Made by a program: the position numbers and the translations under genes
From: Betaproteobacteria bacterium
GTDB lineage: Bacteria; Pseudomonadota; Gammaproteobacteria; Burkholderiales; Usitatibacteraceae
Length of the DNA: 64,000 nucleotides
Direction: 5' to 3'
NCBI GenBank assembly: GCA_016720925.1
Contig: JADKJR010000009.1
Location: 62,001-126,000, forward strand
The notes under the pieces: model-generated
Database searches by the model: none
The model's input: the letters and a program-made list of their open reading frames with translations, nothing else
What the model was told of the DNA's origin: nothing
In this document: in pieces, positions 24,191 to 33,405 of the stretch
How the letters are laid out: each line of letters opens with the position of its first letter
How positions within the stretch are numbered: position 1 is the first letter of the stretch

Positions 24191-24574
24191 TTATTTCCTT
24201 TTGGAAATGGTTGCGGGATTTTTCTGCGGGCTGGCCGTGTATTTGCCAACCTCGCAAGCGGGGACTGACGATTTGCCGGGAGCACAACCCGCGCCCACGC
24301 AGCAGTTTTCAGTGAGGTATTCGACCAATCCGTTCATGGTCGGGAAATTCGTTGCATAAATGATGGAGCGGCCGTTTGGCGTCGCGATCGTCAGTCCGGC
24401 GTTGGTCAGTTCCTTCAGATGGAAGGACAAGGTGGCATTTGGAACGCCAAGGCTTTCGGCAATGGCGCCAACGGCCAAGCCTTGCGGACCGGCTTCGACC
24501 AGCAGGCGAAAAATACGCAGCCGCGTTTCCTGCGCGAGTGCACCCAATGCGTTGATGATGTCTTTTATTTCCAT
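24191..24574 (-). CDS. arsR: ArsR-family arsenic-responsive repressor
   Basis: A 127-residue winged-helix regulator. The HTH is visible in SLGVPNATLSFHLKELTNAG; the wing is TPNGRSIIYATN. The C-terminal cluster ENCCVGAGCAPG provides cysteines for As(III), as in ArsR types that sense through C-terminal thiols. It is the first gene of arsR-arsI-arsC-acr3-arsN2, with overlaps or 2-bp gaps throughout. Binding at the inverted repeat before its start would give autoregulation. Confidence 0.9.
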   Translation of the reverse strand: MEIKDIINALGALAQETRLRIFRLLVEAGPQGLAVGAIAESLGVPNATLSFHLKELTNAGLTIATPNGRSIIYATNFPTMNGLVEYLTENCCVGAGCAPGKSSVPACEVGKYTASPQKNPATISKRK

Positions 24575-24594
24575 ATTTCTAATAATATCGAAAT
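24575..24594. promoter_or_regulatory. Likely ArsR operator
   Basis: The inverted repeat ATTTC-N10-GAAAT (arms 24575-24579 and 24590-24594) directly abuts the arsR start codon in an AT-rich stretch. Position and symmetry suit an autoregulatory ArsR site. The divergent phnD-like gene starts 141 bp away and might also be affected. Confidence 0.5.
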
Positions 24595-24735
24595 GATGGT
24601 TGTGGTGTCAACCCCGGATGTAAGATTTTTCTGCCGCAGCTGACTGATCGTATGAAAGCGGGGCGAATCCGCGCAGAATATCTTCGCGTATGTGATCGCG
24701 CAGCTCCCCTACCCATCCGATCGGAACTCTTCCTT

Positions 24736-25617
24736 ATGCATTTGTTCGTCTCACTGTTCGCTACTGTTCTGCTTTCGTTTGCAGCAAGCGCATCCGCGCA
24801 ATCGCCACGCACTTTGAAGCCGCTTGAATTCGGCGTCGGCATGTTCCAGCCGGACAAGGAAAAGAATGACGCGACCTACCAGCCGCTGGCCGACTATCTG
24901 GCCAAAGCCCTGGGCCAACCAGTCAGGCTGCGCACGGTCGATACCTGGGAGGGCCTCGCCAAATCGCTGGCCTCGGGCGAGACCGACATGGCCCTGATGG
25001 GCCCGTGGGGCTACGTGCTGGCCAACCATCAGGCCGGCGCCGAAGCTGTTGCCACCATTCTCTATCAAGGCAAGCCAGAGTATTTCGCCATCATGGTCAC
25101 CGGGCCAAACAGCGGCATCCGGAAGATCGATGACTTGAAGGGCAGGACTTTTGCGTTTGGCGATAAAGGATCCACGTCGGGTTATCTGATTCCGAGTCAC
25201 GAATTCCAGAAGCGCGGCATCGATCCCGACAAGTTCTTTTCCAAAGTTATTTACACCAAACACCAGGCCATTGAAACTCAGGTAACACGCGGGGAGCTCG
25301 ATGCCGGCGCCGACTACAACCGCAACCGCGATGCAATGATCGCCGACGGGCTGATCAAGGCCGCCGACAGCCGCATCATCTGGACTTCTGATCCGCTGCC
25401 CAATGACGCACTCGCCATATCGAAGGACCTTGCCCGCGACAAGACATTCATCGCGAAGCTGGTGACGGCGCTGGAAGGCATCGGCCCGCTGCTGAAATTG
25501 CAAGCCAATTTGCTGCCCAGGAACTACACCGGGTTTGTCGCAAAAACCAACACCTACTACAAGCCAATCCGCGATGCCGGACTGGAAAGTGGAAAGTTGA
25601 CGCCGGTAAAGCACTAA
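24736..25617 (+). CDS. PhnD-family phosphonate/phosphite-type ABC substrate-binding protein
   Basis: A 293-residue periplasmic protein with a signal peptide (MHLFVSLFATVLLS to ASA-QS). The ligand-binding segments ETDMALMGPWGYVLANH, FAFGDKGSTSGYLIP and SDPLPNDALAI are typical of PhnD/PtxB proteins. No cysteine remains in the mature chain, so it is not of the arsenite-sensing AioX kind, despite sitting beside the arsenic operon. It is followed by a PhnE permease gene. I chose the ATG at 24736 because it begins the signal peptide. Confidence 0.85.
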   Translation: MHLFVSLFATVLLSFAASASAQSPRTLKPLEFGVGMFQPDKEKNDATYQPLADYLAKALGQPVRLRTVDTWEGLAKSLASGETDMALMGPWGYVLANHQAGAEAVATILYQGKPEYFAIMVTGPNSGIRKIDDLKGRTFAFGDKGSTSGYLIPSHEFQKRGIDPDKFFSKVIYTKHQAIETQVTRGELDAGADYNRNRDAMIADGLIKAADSRIIWTSDPLPNDALAISKDLARDKTFIAKLVTALEGIGPLLKLQANLLPRNYTGFVAKTNTYYKPIRDAGLESGKLTPVKH

Positions 25618-25655
25618 TCTGTTGTAACTTGTCTCATTCCAAATGAATCTCGCCT

Positions 25656-26591
25656 TTGTCCTCACCATTGAACATCGTTGACCAAAGCATCCCGGCGAAT
25701 GACGTTTCTCCGCTCAATCGTGCTTCGCGCGTCCGAGGCTTTTCGAGCCGCCGCAGCACACTGCTGCTGGCCCTCTACGCCCTGCTGATCGTCACCTGCC
25801 TGGTCAGCTTGTATCAGGCCGGCGACCTGTCGCTCGGCCGTAAACCATGGGAAAACCTGCTCACGACCGCGAGCGAACTTTCGCGGCCCAGCTTTATCGA
25901 TGTGTGGTTCGGCGACCCGCATCTCGAATACAAATCCGATGATGGCCGGGTATTGCGGGTCGAAGACCGGCGCGTCAGCGAAGCGGCGTTTCTGACGGGC
26001 CTCGGCGGCGCAATCTGGACCACGTTGAAAATCGCCACATTGGGGTCACTGCTTGCCGCTGTTCTCGGCGCACCACTGGGATTCCTGTCCGCCAAAAACA
26101 TGCACGCACCGGCGGCGGTGGCGTGGGTGGCGCGGCGCGTGCTGGACGTCTGCCGCTCGATTCACACACTCGTTTTCGGGCTCCTCATTGTCGGTATCAT
26201 CGGGCTCGGACCGATGGCGGGCATTCTCGCCATTGCGCTGCATTCGATGGGCACGTGGGGCAAGCTTTATGCGGAGAGCATCGAGACACTGGACATGCGG
26301 CCGCTTGAAGCGGTCCGTGCAACCGGTGCAACGCCGATTCAGGTGTGGATGTTCGCGGTGTGGCCCGCCTTGCTGCCGAATTTCATTTCCAATCATCTCT
26401 ATATCTGGGAATACAACATCCGCGATTCCACCGTGCTTGGCCTGATTGGCGCCGGCGGACTCGGTTTGCTTGTATCGGAAGCAGTCTCGCTGTTCCAGTG
26501 GGGCCGACTCGCGACGCTGTTGATGGCGATCGTTTTGATGGTGGTGGCGTTTGACGCGTTATCGAGAAGGATTCGCGCGTCCATTCTTTGA
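25656..26591 (+). CDS. PhnE-family phosphonate ABC permease
   Basis: About 311 residues, inner membrane. A first helix near residues 35-55, a periplasmic loop, then the binding-protein-dependent transport domain with the EAA-type loop ESIETLDMRPLEAVRATGA and the NIRDSTVLGLIGAGGLGLL motif common to PhnE. The start is uncertain: the frame opens with a TTG at 25656 and has no good RBS. No PhnC ATPase gene occurs in the window, so the pair must borrow an ATPase encoded elsewhere or be non-functional. Confidence 0.82.
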   Translation: MSSPLNIVDQSIPANDVSPLNRASRVRGFSSRRSTLLLALYALLIVTCLVSLYQAGDLSLGRKPWENLLTTASELSRPSFIDVWFGDPHLEYKSDDGRVLRVEDRRVSEAAFLTGLGGAIWTTLKIATLGSLLAAVLGAPLGFLSAKNMHAPAAVAWVARRVLDVCRSIHTLVFGLLIVGIIGLGPMAGILAIALHSMGTWGKLYAESIETLDMRPLEAVRATGATPIQVWMFAVWPALLPNFISNHLYIWEYNIRDSTVLGLIGAGGLGLLVSEAVSLFQWGRLATLLMAIVLMVVAFDALSRRIRASIL

Positions 26592-26665
26592 CGGGCCAAT
26601 AAAAGGCCTTTGACAAGCCATGTAGCATCGGCAACCGAACCGCAATACAATGGGCCATCGCCCCG

Positions 26666-27481
26666 ATGGTTGAAAGCCGGACCGACGCCATGTCAACCGC
26701 CACATCTCTTGCAAAGCCCCTCATCAGGCCGATTACCCTTTGCCCGTATTGCGACCATGTGAGCCCGGAGGGATCGAAATTCTGCGGCGCATGCGGCGCG
26801 GCGCTGCACCTGATGCCGTGCCCGCATTGCGGCGCAGTCAACGACATCACGGTCGTCACTGCGTGCTATCGCTGCCACAGCGATTTGCGCGAAAACGCCA
26901 CCGTCGTGCTGCCGCCGCCCGCCCCGGCCAAACCGGTCGAGGCGGAATCCATGGAGGGAATGACGCCATACGTCACGGTAGATGCGGCTACTCGCCAGCG
27001 ACCGCATGCGCTGGTGGTCGGCATTATTCTCCTCGCGTTTGCCGCAGCCAGTTACTATGCGTACCGGCAACGCACCGTGATCGGTGCGCGTGAATCCGCG
27101 CAATCGGACTCAAAGGATCGTGGTGGTTCTGATACGGGCGCGAACACCGGTACGGGTACCATCATCAAGGCGCCAGCGGTTGTAAACAATACGGTCGCCG
27201 TGCCGGTTGACCCCAAAGGTACTAAAGCCGACGGCGATCCGCCACGCGAGACCTCCGCCTCGACGGCGGCGGCGGGGCAATTGAACGCCGGTAAACCGAA
27301 CGGCGATCGCGCGACCATCGCGTCACCTGCCGCAAAGGGCGAGGTCGCGCCGGACATCGCCCGTGCACGCATCGATGCCAGCAAGGGCATCGAAAAACGG
27401 AAGCTGCTCAATGGGCCCTGCACCGAAGCCGTCGCTGCCCTCGGGCTTTGCACACCAGAATCCAACCCCGGAAGGCCTTGA
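26666..27481 (+). CDS. Double zinc-ribbon membrane protein
   Basis: A protein of 271 residues (263 if the ATG at 26690 is used). Two zinc ribbons lie at the N-terminus: CPYC...CGAC and CPHC...CYRC. A linker follows, then one membrane helix (LVVGIILLAFAAASYYAY, near residue 120) and a long Thr/Ala-rich periplasmic region. The C-terminus ends in CTEAVAALGLC, a motif that recurs at the end of the next gene's product. The next gene begins 1 bp after the stop. Function unknown; the layout suggests a sensor or scaffold. Confidence 0.7.
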   Translation: MVESRTDAMSTATSLAKPLIRPITLCPYCDHVSPEGSKFCGACGAALHLMPCPHCGAVNDITVVTACYRCHSDLRENATVVLPPPAPAKPVEAESMEGMTPYVTVDAATRQRPHALVVGIILLAFAAASYYAYRQRTVIGARESAQSDSKDRGGSDTGANTGTGTIIKAPAVVNNTVAVPVDPKGTKADGDPPRETSASTAAAGQLNAGKPNGDRATIASPAAKGEVAPDIARARIDASKGIEKRKLLNGPCTEAVAALGLCTPESNPGRP

Positions 27482-27482
27482 C

Positions 27483-28556
27483 ATGACATCAATAACTTTT
27501 CGCGCGATCGCCATCGTTGCATCAATTTCCCTGATGCTCCATGGCGGTGTCGTTGGCGCTGCGGCGGAATACAAGATCGTGACCGCCTCCGACAAAGGCA
27601 CCTACTACGCGATTGGCAAGGACCTGGCCAAATTCGTGGCGCCCGAGGCCGACATTCAATTGGAGGTATTGGCCACATCCGGTTCAGCGGCGAACGTCAA
27701 GTTGCTGCGCTACGAACCCGGCGTGAAACTTGCAATTGTTCAGGCCGATGTATATCAGGCCTTTATCGATCAGGGGACCGGCGGCAACAAGGAAGCTGCT
27801 TCAATTATCCGGCCACTGCGGGTCATCCTGCCGCTGTATAACACCGAGATCCATTACATCGTTCGCGCCGACTCGGACCTGAGTTACCTGCACGACCTGA
27901 AGAATGCAAAGATCAATGGCGGAGTGGTCGGCAGTGGCGCGGCGCTTATCACGCACACGCTTTACCGGATGATGTTCAACGGACCGATGCCCGAAGCAAA
28001 CGCCAGCTTCCTGTCCAACGAAGAAGCCCTGGTCAAGCTGATTACCGACAAGTCGATCGATGTCGTCGTCATCGCAGCCGGACAGCCTGCGCCGCTGATC
28101 GCCAATATGAAGCCCGAGGCGCAGAAATTCATCAAGCTCCTCAAGTTCGACCCCAATCACCCGAGCAGCAAATCGCCTTTGACCGTTTACTCACCCGCCA
28201 AGGTGCTTGCCAGCAGCTATCCGAATTTGCTGACGGCGGATTTCACGACGATTTCCGTAGGTGCGTTTCTGGTGACCTACGACTACAACCTGAAGGGCAC
28301 GATGGAATATTTCACCCGCTTCGGAAAATCGTTGTGCCGCAATTTCCCGAAGCTGCAGGCGGAAGGACATCCGAAGTGGCGTGAGGTCGACCTGGCGTTG
28401 CCGAATCTGGGGCCTGGCTGGACGTACTACCCGCCAACGACACGGGAGATACGCGCCTGCCTCGGAAAGAAACCAACCACGGCGGCTGTTGCGCCGGCTT
28501 CCAAGACTACGCAAAAATGCGCGGCGGAAGAACGAATTTTGGGGTTGTGCAAGTAG
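27483..28556 (+). CDS. TAXI-type TRAP transporter solute-binding protein
   Basis: A 357-residue exported protein. A signal peptide is followed by YKIVTASDKGTYYAIGKDLAKF and LATSGSAANVKLLRYEPGVKLAIVQADV, both characteristic of TAXI family receptors. No TRAP membrane subunit is adjacent. The C-terminal extension beyond the binding fold ends in CAAEERILGLC, similar to the tail of the preceding zinc-ribbon protein. The stop of the preceding gene is 1 bp before this start, so they are co-translated. Confidence 0.83.
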   Translation: MTSITFRAIAIVASISLMLHGGVVGAAAEYKIVTASDKGTYYAIGKDLAKFVAPEADIQLEVLATSGSAANVKLLRYEPGVKLAIVQADVYQAFIDQGTGGNKEAASIIRPLRVILPLYNTEIHYIVRADSDLSYLHDLKNAKINGGVVGSGAALITHTLYRMMFNGPMPEANASFLSNEEALVKLITDKSIDVVVIAAGQPAPLIANMKPEAQKFIKLLKFDPNHPSSKSPLTVYSPAKVLASSYPNLLTADFTTISVGAFLVTYDYNLKGTMEYFTRFGKSLCRNFPKLQAEGHPKWREVDLALPNLGPGWTYYPPTTREIRACLGKKPTTAAVAPASKTTQKCAAEERILGLCK

Positions 28557-28624
28557 TCTGGATCCTTCTATTTCTGGATTCATCAAGTCCATTGGACCTG
28601 AAGAACAGACAAAGGGAACGCACG

Positions 28625-28882
28625 TTGCAAACTGAACGTCCGTATTGGTTTCCCGCCAAAAAATATGGGTGGGGTTGGGGAGTTCCCGACGTTTGGCAAG
28701 GCTGGGTTGTTCTGGCAGTTTTTTTCGCGCTGTTGTTTGCAGGCACATTTTTGTTCCCGCCCCGCACGGAATCTGGCGCTTACGTCATGTTTGTTGCGTT
28801 ACTCTGCGGCTTGCTCGTTGCGGTTTGCTGGATCAAAGGCGAGCCGCCGCGCTGGCGTTCGCGCAAGGACGATGCCGCCTGA
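28625..28882 (+). CDS. Small two-helix membrane protein
   Basis: About 85 residues from a TTG start with AAAGGGAACG upstream. The conserved-looking opening ERPYWFPAKKYGWGWG and WQGWVVL is followed by two hydrophobic helices (near residues 25-45 and 52-72). This pattern occurs in uncharacterised proteobacterial membrane proteins. It stands alone after the TAXI gene and ends before a bidirectional hairpin. Confidence 0.6.
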   Translation: MQTERPYWFPAKKYGWGWGVPDVWQGWVVLAVFFALLFAGTFLFPPRTESGAYVMFVALLCGLLVAVCWIKGEPPRWRSRKDDAA

Positions 28883-28922
28883 CGCATAGCACTTTTATTG
28901 GATCGGGTGGTGAGCTAGGAAA

Positions 28923-28943
28923 GCCGGGCCGCAATGGCCCGGC
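28923..28943. terminator. Hairpin between convergent genes
   Basis: GCCGGGCC-GCAAT-GGCCCGGC forms a perfect 8-bp stem between the small membrane protein and the convergent TrpB2 gene. The U-tract is weak on both strands. Confidence 0.5.
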
Positions 28944-28955
28944 ACTACTTCTCTG

Positions 28956-30326
28956 TCAAGCTGGTTCCGGCACGCTGGGTAATCCAGCCAGCGCCATCGC
29001 CAATTCGCTTTCATCGTAATGTTCGTCGGTCAATTCTCCGGCAAAGTACTTCTGGTAGGCCGTCATGTCGAAATGTCCGTGGCCGCACAAATTGAACAAA
29101 ATGGTTTCGGACTTGCCTTCGCGCTTGCAGCGCATTGCCTCGGCAATCGCGCCTTTGACCGCGTGGTTCGCCTCCGGCGCGGGGACGATGCCCTCATGGC
29201 GGGCAAACAGCACACCGGCCTCAAAGCACTCCACCTGGTTGTACGACACTGCTTCGAGCAATCCCAGTTCTTTGCAGTGCGACACCAGCGGCGCCATGCC
29301 GTGATAGCGCAGACCGCCCGCGTGAAATCCCGGCGGCGTGAACTGGCTTCCCAATGTATGCATCTTGGTCAATGGCGTCATGCGGCCGGTATCGCCGAAA
29401 TCGTAGGCGTACTTGCCGCGGGTCAGCGATGGGCATGCTGCGGGTTCCACTGCCACGATGCGCGACTTCTGGCCACCACGCAATCCGTGTCCGATGTAGG
29501 GAAAGGCAATGCCCGCAAAATTGGAGCCGCCACCCGTGCAACCGACCACCACATCGGGCCAGGAGTCGGCCATCTGCATCTGCTCCATGGCTTCCTGGCC
29601 GATGATGGTCTGGTGCAACAGCACATGATTGAGTACCGAGCCGAGTGCGTACTTGGTGTCTTCGCGCTGCACGGCCAACTCAACTGCCTCGGAAATGGCG
29701 ATGCCCAGGCTGCCAGGATGATTCGGGTTCTTGGCCAGCACCGAACGCCCGAAAACGGTTTCATTGGATGGTGACGCCACGCATCGCGCACCGTAAGTTT
29801 CCATCACCGCGCGTCGATAGGGCTTCTGGTCATAAGACACACGCACCTGGAATATTTCAACTTCCAATCCGTACAGAGAACCCGCGAACGCGAGCGACGT
29901 TCCCCACTGGCCCGCCCCTGTTTCGGTGACGAGCCGCTTTACGCCTGCTTCCTTGTTATAAAACGCTTGTGGCACCGCCGTGTTGGGTTTGTGGCTGCCT
30001 GCGGGGCTGACGCCTTCGTATTTGTAGAAAATCTTGGCCGGCGTACCGAGCGCCTTTTCCAGCCCGTGTGCCCGGTACAGCGGCGTCGGTCGCCACAAAC
30101 GGTAAACATCGCGCACCGGCTCAGGAATTTCAATCTCCCGCTCCAAACTCACCTCCTGCATGATCAATGCCATGGGGAAGAGCGGCGCAAGATCATCCGG
30201 GCCGACCGGCTTCAATGTCCCCGGATGCAACACTGCCGGCACCGGCGTGGGCAAATCCGCCTGAAGGTTGTACCAGAAACGCGGCATCTGGTTTTCGTCC
30301 AAAAGATACTTTGTCTGCTTGCTCAT
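28956..30326 (-). CDS. TrpB2-type tryptophan synthase beta-like PLP enzyme
   Basis: A 456-residue enzyme of the TrpB2 branch. The PLP-binding lysine lies in AGSHKPNTA, the phosphate-binding loop in CTGGGSNFAG, and the C-terminal ILFNLCGHGHFDM is typical of the long form. TrpB2 makes tryptophan from indole and serine, often without TrpA. No trp genes are nearby, so it may salvage indole. GGAGCAATT precedes the ATG at 30326; an upstream in-frame start at 30368 lacks such support. Confidence 0.9.
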   Translation of the reverse strand: MSKQTKYLLDENQMPRFWYNLQADLPTPVPAVLHPGTLKPVGPDDLAPLFPMALIMQEVSLEREIEIPEPVRDVYRLWRPTPLYRAHGLEKALGTPAKIFYKYEGVSPAGSHKPNTAVPQAFYNKEAGVKRLVTETGAGQWGTSLAFAGSLYGLEVEIFQVRVSYDQKPYRRAVMETYGARCVASPSNETVFGRSVLAKNPNHPGSLGIAISEAVELAVQREDTKYALGSVLNHVLLHQTIIGQEAMEQMQMADSWPDVVVGCTGGGSNFAGIAFPYIGHGLRGGQKSRIVAVEPAACPSLTRGKYAYDFGDTGRMTPLTKMHTLGSQFTPPGFHAGGLRYHGMAPLVSHCKELGLLEAVSYNQVECFEAGVLFARHEGIVPAPEANHAVKGAIAEAMRCKREGKSETILFNLCGHGHFDMTAYQKYFAGELTDEHYDESELAMALAGLPSVPEPA

Positions 30327-30413
30327 AATTGCTCCGGAAGGAAATTGAACTACACGAAATAATGCCACACCGGGCTCCCGCTACAGAGCGCAACCGGTTG
30401 AATACTCTTCTCC

Positions 30414-31394
30414 TTACTTGACCTCGGGCGCCTCCGCCGAGAGCACGTCGCCTGGGCCAAATATCCACGTCCGCGTGATGTGCAGAATGTCGGTGTCGCG
30501 CCTGAAACTTTCCGGGAATCGATCGAACGGCGTGGAAAGCGTCACGATTCGCCGCACGGCGTCCTTCAGGACTTTATCCGCCCGCGTGGTGTGAATTTCA
30601 ATGTCTTCGACTTCGCCGTTCGCCTTGATCGCCACGGTCACTTGCACCGCGCCGTGGATGCCTTTCGCGCGCGCCTGGCCCGGGTAATTCAGATTGCCGA
30701 CACGCTCAATCTTCTGGCGCCAGCTGTCGACGTACGTCGCAAACCGGTACTCCTGCGTGCGACCGCCGACATACTTGCGCTTCGGACGTTGCTGGTAGGA
30801 ATCGAATTCCTTGGCAATTTGCGCTTCCAGCCGCTGGATTTCGATGGACTTTTGCATCAGGTCCGACGTGCTGGCGGGGTCGGGTGTACCGGTCGATTTC
30901 TGGGCGATTTCACCCTGCATGATTTTCGCTGTTGAGCGCACCTGCGTCATCAGCGTCTTCATTTCCTGCTCAAGCTGCTTGACGGTTTCCTGGGCCTGAC
31001 GCGCGTTCTTGGCCGCCGATTGTTCGATGGCGGGCAGCGGCGTCGCCGCGCGGCGCTTCTCGTCGGTATTGCCGCCACCGTCAAGATTGGCTTGCGCCAG
31101 TGCATCGGCCTTGATGGGCTTGGTGGCCGACTTGGCATTGACCAGCACGACATCCATGATGTTGTGGGGCGGCGAGAACTGGCGGGGATCAAACAGCTTG
31201 GCGCCGACACCGAAGAGCAATAACAAGTGGAAAGCAACCGAGGAAAGCACCGACGATTGCATCGGCACCGAGACGGCGAGCGCCTTTTGCACGGAGAGAA
31301 ACACCGGCGGCGGCGGGAGAGCAGCCACCGCATCGAGTCTTTGATTGATGCGGGTATCGAGCTTGCGGGCAAATTCGCGTTGCTTGTCAAGCAT
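30414..31394 (-). CDS. TonB-family energy-transducer-like protein
   Basis: A 326-residue protein with one N-terminal membrane segment (about residues 45-68, SSVLSSVAFHLLLLFGVGAK), a coiled-coil rich middle (QAQETVKQLEQEMKTLMTQ) and a C-terminal TonB-like fold (NYPGQARAKGIHGAVQVTVA, NGEVEDIEIH). Unlike classic TonB there is no proline-rich spacer. It directly follows the RNase II gene. It may power one of the TonB receptors in this window or act in envelope integrity; no ExbBD genes are adjacent. Confidence 0.8.
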   Translation of the reverse strand: MLDKQREFARKLDTRINQRLDAVAALPPPPVFLSVQKALAVSVPMQSSVLSSVAFHLLLLFGVGAKLFDPRQFSPPHNIMDVVLVNAKSATKPIKADALAQANLDGGGNTDEKRRAATPLPAIEQSAAKNARQAQETVKQLEQEMKTLMTQVRSTAKIMQGEIAQKSTGTPDPASTSDLMQKSIEIQRLEAQIAKEFDSYQQRPKRKYVGGRTQEYRFATYVDSWRQKIERVGNLNYPGQARAKGIHGAVQVTVAIKANGEVEDIEIHTTRADKVLKDAVRRIVTLSTPFDRFPESFRRDTDILHITRTWIFGPGDVLSAEAPEVK

Positions 31395-31448
31395 GGCGAA
31401 TCGGCATTATCTCAGGCGAAAAACACATAGCCTCATTCTAGCAGGGTG

Positions 31449-33317
31449 CTAGAGAAGCGGAGCTTGGTCCGCCAGCGAAAACCGCCCCGAAATGTCCCAA
31501 TAGTCCAACTCCCCGACTTTCACCGTCACCGGCGTCCTGGGCGGCAACTCGGGATTACGATCGAGCTTCACGATCAGGGGCAATGAGTTGGCGCGTACCA
31601 GCTCATCACGGATCATGGCGCCCTCAAATTGCGTGATGCCCTCCTGTTCCAGATAACGCAGGCACCAGTAGCGCTCGAGATTGCGCTGAAATTCATTGTA
31701 GGCGTCGTAGGTCACGTCGAAGCGGCGGGCGAGTTCGTTCAACTGGCTCAACGAATCACGCGAGCGTTTCTGGAACGGCGGGATTTCATTTCGCAGGAAA
31801 GCGATCAGTTGCCGCTGGTTGACGAGGTCAACGTAGCGACGCAGGGGCGAGCTCGACCATGCATATTGCGCCACACCCAGGCCTTCGTGCGGCAGCGCGT
31901 CGGATGTCATGCGGGTTTTCATGTTCTGCTGCACGCGATAAATCGCGGCGACGCCGTTGTCGGCCAGCAGTTTTCCCCATTCACTGTTCACGAAAATCAT
32001 CAGCTCGGAGACGACGGTATCAATCGGGTTTCCGCGCTTGCGGGTGGTGATCGCAATCTTGCCGTCGACAATATCGAAGTTGTAGTCGACACGATCCTGC
32101 TCATTTTCATTCTTGCCGCGGCGGACGCCGAGCGCCTTGGCGACCTTGTGCAGCAAGATCAATTCTTCGCCGAAGTCACCATCCACCTGGCCGCGCAGGA
32201 TCGCCGCCTCATCGAAATACACTTCGAGTTCATGAATCCGCAGATTGCTTTCGATCTTCACCCGCTCGATGGCGGACCGGGTCGCGAGTATGGCAAACGA
32301 CGCCGTGTCGAACACGGCGTAGTACGACACCACGGGGCAGATGCGTCCCGCCTCGAGCGTGGCGTGGGCGATCGCGGCATCGGGCAGCATGGTGATCTTG
32401 TCACCGGGGAAATAAACCGTGGACAAGCGCGTATTCGCGAGTTTCTCCAGCGCGCTGTCGCGATCAAAAAACAGGGCCGGCGCGGCGATGTGGATGCCGA
32501 TCTCCACGCGCGTTGCATCAAGATGATTCACGGAGAATGCGTCGTCTACTTCAGTCGTGGTGGCGTCGTCGATACTGTGCGCCGCAATATCGGCCAGCGA
32601 CAGCTCCGCCGGCTCAATTGCATCAGTAGCGCCACCGTATTCGCGGCCCCGGGGAAAGTACTCGCGCAGGAACTTGCCCAGGTGGTACTCATATTGCGCG
32701 GTCTGTGGATCGGGCCAGGCGCCGGCCTGAAAAAACAACAGTGGCAAATTGATGTGGGTTTCCGCGACGGCCGCCTCGCAGGCTTTCACCATAAGGGTAT
32801 TACGATCGGGCTGGTACAGCAGCGTATCGCGGTGCGCGCGCATGTCGTCCGGCATGGTGCCGGCCTTCAATTGCGCGACCCAGCCTGCCATCTGCTCGGC
32901 CTCGCGCTTCTTGCGTTCGATCGACGCCAGCGCGGCCTTCAGATTCTCTTCCGGCGCGGCCTGGTAGCGGCCCTTGCCGCGCTTGTAGAAATACATCGGT
33001 GCCACGTGTAGCTTCAATGCGATGGCGGCGACCTCGGCGGACACCGGCTTGTGTCCAAAATATTCCTGCGCCATGTCCTCGCAGCCGAACTCATTTTCGC
33101 CGCACACTTCCCAGAGGAAGTCGGGCTCAATCTCGGCAGCAAGCTTTTCCGCCGCAGGCAGGAACTGGTCAAGTTGGGATTCAAATCGCAGCACGACCGC
33201 ATTCGACTTGATCTTGCTGCGCTTGCCGGACACCGATTCGATCTGCAGCGACGTGCCGATATCGGACATCACGTGCCCTACCTTGAAGCTGCCGTCTTCT
33301 TCGTAGAACACGTTCAT
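31449..33317 (-). CDS. RNase II-family exoribonuclease
   Basis: A 622-residue protein. An N-terminal region with OB-like character (MNVFYEEDGSFKVGHVMSD) is followed by the RNB catalytic domain containing DDATTTEVDDAFSV, whose aspartates bind Mg, and YAWSSSPLRRYVDLVNQRQL. It degrades single-stranded RNA processively from the 3-prime end. It is upstream of the TonB-like gene with a 54-bp gap. I chose the ATG at 33317; the frame extends further upstream without an RBS. Confidence 0.88.
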   Translation of the reverse strand: MNVFYEEDGSFKVGHVMSDIGTSLQIESVSGKRSKIKSNAVVLRFESQLDQFLPAAEKLAAEIEPDFLWEVCGENEFGCEDMAQEYFGHKPVSAEVAAIALKLHVAPMYFYKRGKGRYQAAPEENLKAALASIERKKREAEQMAGWVAQLKAGTMPDDMRAHRDTLLYQPDRNTLMVKACEAAVAETHINLPLLFFQAGAWPDPQTAQYEYHLGKFLREYFPRGREYGGATDAIEPAELSLADIAAHSIDDATTTEVDDAFSVNHLDATRVEIGIHIAAPALFFDRDSALEKLANTRLSTVYFPGDKITMLPDAAIAHATLEAGRICPVVSYYAVFDTASFAILATRSAIERVKIESNLRIHELEVYFDEAAILRGQVDGDFGEELILLHKVAKALGVRRGKNENEQDRVDYNFDIVDGKIAITTRKRGNPIDTVVSELMIFVNSEWGKLLADNGVAAIYRVQQNMKTRMTSDALPHEGLGVAQYAWSSSPLRRYVDLVNQRQLIAFLRNEIPPFQKRSRDSLSQLNELARRFDVTYDAYNEFQRNLERYWCLRYLEQEGITQFEGAMIRDELVRANSLPLIVKLDRNPELPPRTPVTVKVGELDYWDISGRFSLADQAPLL

Positions 33318-33405
33318 CGAAAATGCGAGTGAAAGCCGCTGTGGTTGAGGGGAGCGCAATTATACCGGTCGGGTCATGCATAATCTTCGAAGGAAGGTAA
33401 ACGTC

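Noticed and set aside
23805..24359. Open frame of 184 codons on the plus strand opposite arsI/arsR
   Set aside because: It is antisense to two clear arsenic genes and shows no family motif.
24736..25617. PhnD-like protein as an AioX-type arsenite sensor
   Set aside because: The position beside the arsenic operon suggested it, but the mature protein contains no cysteine.
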